Part shown: one piece after another, positions 63,836 to 64,000 of the stretch | How the letters are laid out: the number at the start of each line of letters is the position of its first letter | Position numbering within the stretch: position 1 is the first letter of the stretch | Assembly (NCBI GenBank): GCA_037127315.1 | Contig: JBBBDQ010001270.1 | Coordinates: 4,610,001-4,674,000 of the forward strand | Origin: Ascarosepion bandense | Taxonomy: Eukaryota; Mollusca; Cephalopoda; Sepiida; Sepiidae | DNA: 64,000 nt | Reading direction: 5' to 3' | Translations under genes and position numbers: made by a program | Notes under the pieces: model-generated | Told to the model about the DNA's origin: nothing | Database searches by the model: none | Seen by the model: only the letters and a program-made list of their open reading frames with translations

Positions 63836-64000
63836 GGATTAAGAAGATAATAAATTAAGAAGATAGTAAGAATGATTGACATTGCATTTAAATTTTTGAA
63901 GATCAAAGTTGACTGGAAAGCAAAAAGCCAGAAGAGAGTTCCATAAGCGAGAGAAGAAGCTGTTAACATAGGACTTATAATAATATGAGAAGAAGAAAAC
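63836..64000 (-). mobile_element. LINE family A, 3' part, cut by the window edge
   Basis: Reverse 3' region: gattgacattgcatttaaat, agccagaagagagttcca, gagagaagaagctgttaaca. Confidence 0.7.

Overview
The window is AT-rich animal intron DNA, most likely from a mollusc and probably a coleoid cephalopod. That guess rests on the mix of repeats: a CR1/Jockey-group LINE, RTE LINEs ending in (GAA)n, tRNA- and 5S-headed SINEs, mariner/Tc1 elements, Mag-like Ty3/gypsy elements and long (TA)n tracts. I cannot name the species. Bacterial features are absent: no operons, no CRISPR, no functional rRNA or tRNA genes.

Host gene. One spliced protein-coding gene runs on the + strand. Five coding exons were found by splice sites and by codon phase that matches across every junction: 12544-12605, 23388-23428, 24847-24987, 38038-38193 and 43837-43937. 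A CpG-rich stretch just upstream (12300-12475) is a candidate promoter or 5' exon. The start (MSSP...PLP) and the last exon (SDKELM...LEAKV) resemble the N-terminus and coiled-coil start of UBXN11 (socius, a UBX-domain protein). Exons 3 and 4 are diverged duplicates of each other. The introns (about 10.8, 1.4, 13.1 and 5.6 kb) are packed with transposable elements, and nearly everything else in the window is intronic or downstream.

Mobile DNA by region. 1-12.3 kb: RTE end, CT minisatellite, an inverted LINE, two mariner-type elements, a Tc1 element with about 208-bp inverted repeats, a LINE interrupted by a nuclease-domain element with a 10-bp target duplication, and a second LINE type followed by a hammerhead motif. 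13-23 kb: SINEs, RTE tails and a tandemly repeated LINE tail. 23.4-26.1 kb: a LINE broken by a hammerhead-ribozyme retrozyme, then a second decayed retrozyme. 26.3-33.4 kb: one gypsy element nested in another, with further insertions. 33.6-43.9 kb: SINEs, more hammerhead motifs and three solo LTRs with perfect 5-bp target duplications. 44.9-49.5 kb: RTE copies with nested SINEs. 49.7-64 kb: an inverted repeat, a 96-bp minisatellite, mariner and LINE relics, a third retrozyme and SINEs.

Most notable system. At least eleven motifs fit the type I hammerhead ribozyme fold (open stem I, short stem III), in four sequence families. Two keep every core base: 24311-24365 on the minus strand and 9557-9613 on the plus strand. 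In the largest family, hammerheads sit about 286-302 bp apart as direct repeats around a body that carries tRNA-like A and B boxes, and each insertion is bordered by (TA)n. This is the organisation of small ribozyme-bearing retrotransposons (retrozymes, or Smalpha-like SINEs).
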